Positions 63,670 to 64,000 of a DNA stretch of 64,000 nucleotides are shown here, piece by piece (position 1 is the stretch's first letter; every line of letters starts with the position of its first letter). The notes under the pieces were generated by a model. It was not told the origin of the DNA and ran no database searches. It saw only the letters and a program-made list of their open reading frames with translations. The stretch is from assembly GCA_027485695.1 (NCBI GenBank), contig JAIXQO010000003.1, positions 186,001 through 250,000 on the forward strand. Direction: 5' to 3'. Both the position numbers and the translations under genes were made by a program. Origin of the DNA: Pseudomonadota bacterium (GTDB taxonomy: Bacteria > Bdellovibrionota > UBA1018).

Positions 63670-64000
63670 ATGCACCGATCAGAACCATCTCTCTCGCTCG
63701 CAACTTACCGAATCTTAGTCGTCGAAGACGATGAGATGCTGAGAGAAACCATGGTCGCGATTATGGAAGACTGTGGTGCGGGTGTTGCCGGAGTCGCGAA
63801 CGGTTCAGAAGCATTTGAACGCCTACAGTCGGAGCACTTCGATGCCGTGATCACCGACATACGAATGGCTGGCGGAAACGGGATTACCTTAATTCAAAAC
63901 ATCAATGCGCACTTCCGTGAAAATCGTCCGATCGTGTTCATTTGTTCGGGCTTTAGTGATCTCGATGCCCATGACTATCGGCACCTCGACGTTGCGGGAG
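63670..64000 (+). CDS. response regulator, N-terminal receiver domain (partial at window end)
   Basis: ATG at 63670; 110 residues are seen before the window ends. The receiver pattern is clear: ILVVEDDEMLRETMVAIM (acidic pocket), the phosphorylation Asp in DAVITDIRMAGG, and the Thr/Ser and Lys-type switch region following (FICSGFSD). Whether an output domain follows cannot be known. It lies 150 bases after fusA, an unusual neighbour. Confidence 0.8.
   Translation, partial: MHRSEPSLSLATYRILVVEDDEMLRETMVAIMEDCGAGVAGVANGSEAFERLQSEHFDAVITDIRMAGGNGITLIQNINAHFRENRPIVFICSGFSDLDAHDYRHLDVAG

Noticed and set aside
1..64000. Insertion sequences, prophage, tRNA genes
   Set aside because: No transposase, integrase, phage structural gene, or cloverleaf-type sequence was seen by eye; a tool search would be needed to exclude tRNAs with certainty.

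Overview
The window looks like chromosomal DNA of a free-living or predatory Gram-negative bacterium, most likely a Bdellovibrio-like member of the Bdellovibrionota (inference, no phylogeny was run). Reasons: a type A RNase P RNA, a clpP-clpX-lon block, a rpsL-rpsG-fusA block, PilZ and receiver signalling proteins, a SWIM/SNF2 helicase, and an unusually large share of short secreted proteins, lipoproteins and outer-membrane-type proteins without clear families. I see no insertion sequence, prophage, CRISPR array or tRNA gene; gene density is high and looks vertical.

Layout. 1-7 kb: lipoprotein, TauE/SafE permease, a sphingosine-1-phosphate-lyase-like enzyme overlapping a PilZ protein, then a secreted clostripain-type protease and a secreted transglutaminase-elicitor protein carrying a Pep-13-like motif. 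7-13 kb: STAS and CBS proteins, an HDOD-like protein overlapping a small ferredoxin, a metallo-beta-lactamase-fold lipoprotein and the SWIM/SNF2 helicase. 13-21 kb: an intergenic region with two terminators, a 708-residue modular secreted protein, a TPR protein, and an RND pump with its TolC-type channel but no adaptor gene. 21-33 kb: Nif3-family protein, large secreted protein, trypsin-like protease, RNase P RNA, and many secreted or membrane proteins, including one with a single CxxCH motif. 33-50 kb: metabolism (speA, hppD, pepP, dusB, class I fumarase subunits joined to tryptophan 2,3-dioxygenase) mixed with exported proteins, among them a dual-specificity phosphatase next to a kinase-fold-like protein. 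50-57 kb: peptide deformylase, thioesterase, clpP, clpX and lon (protein maturation and turnover). 57-60 kb: exported HNH nuclease, outer-membrane-type protein and lipoprotein. 60-64 kb: rpsL, rpsG, an intrinsic terminator, fusA, and the first third or so of a response regulator cut by the window end.

How the genes fit together. The housekeeping blocks are ordinary. The accessory part is mainly a secretome: proteases, a cross-linking enzyme, an esterase-family protein, a nuclease, a phosphatase and surface proteins, which fits an organism that attacks other cells or macromolecules. The most unusual points are the secreted transglutaminase with a Pep-13-like segment paired with a clostripain-like protease, the putative exported kinase/phosphatase pair, the S1P-lyase-like enzyme, the repeated LLGHNL-family outer-membrane-type proteins 30 kb apart, and an apparent orphan minus-strand transcript unit between two terminators at about 13.2-13.5 kb.
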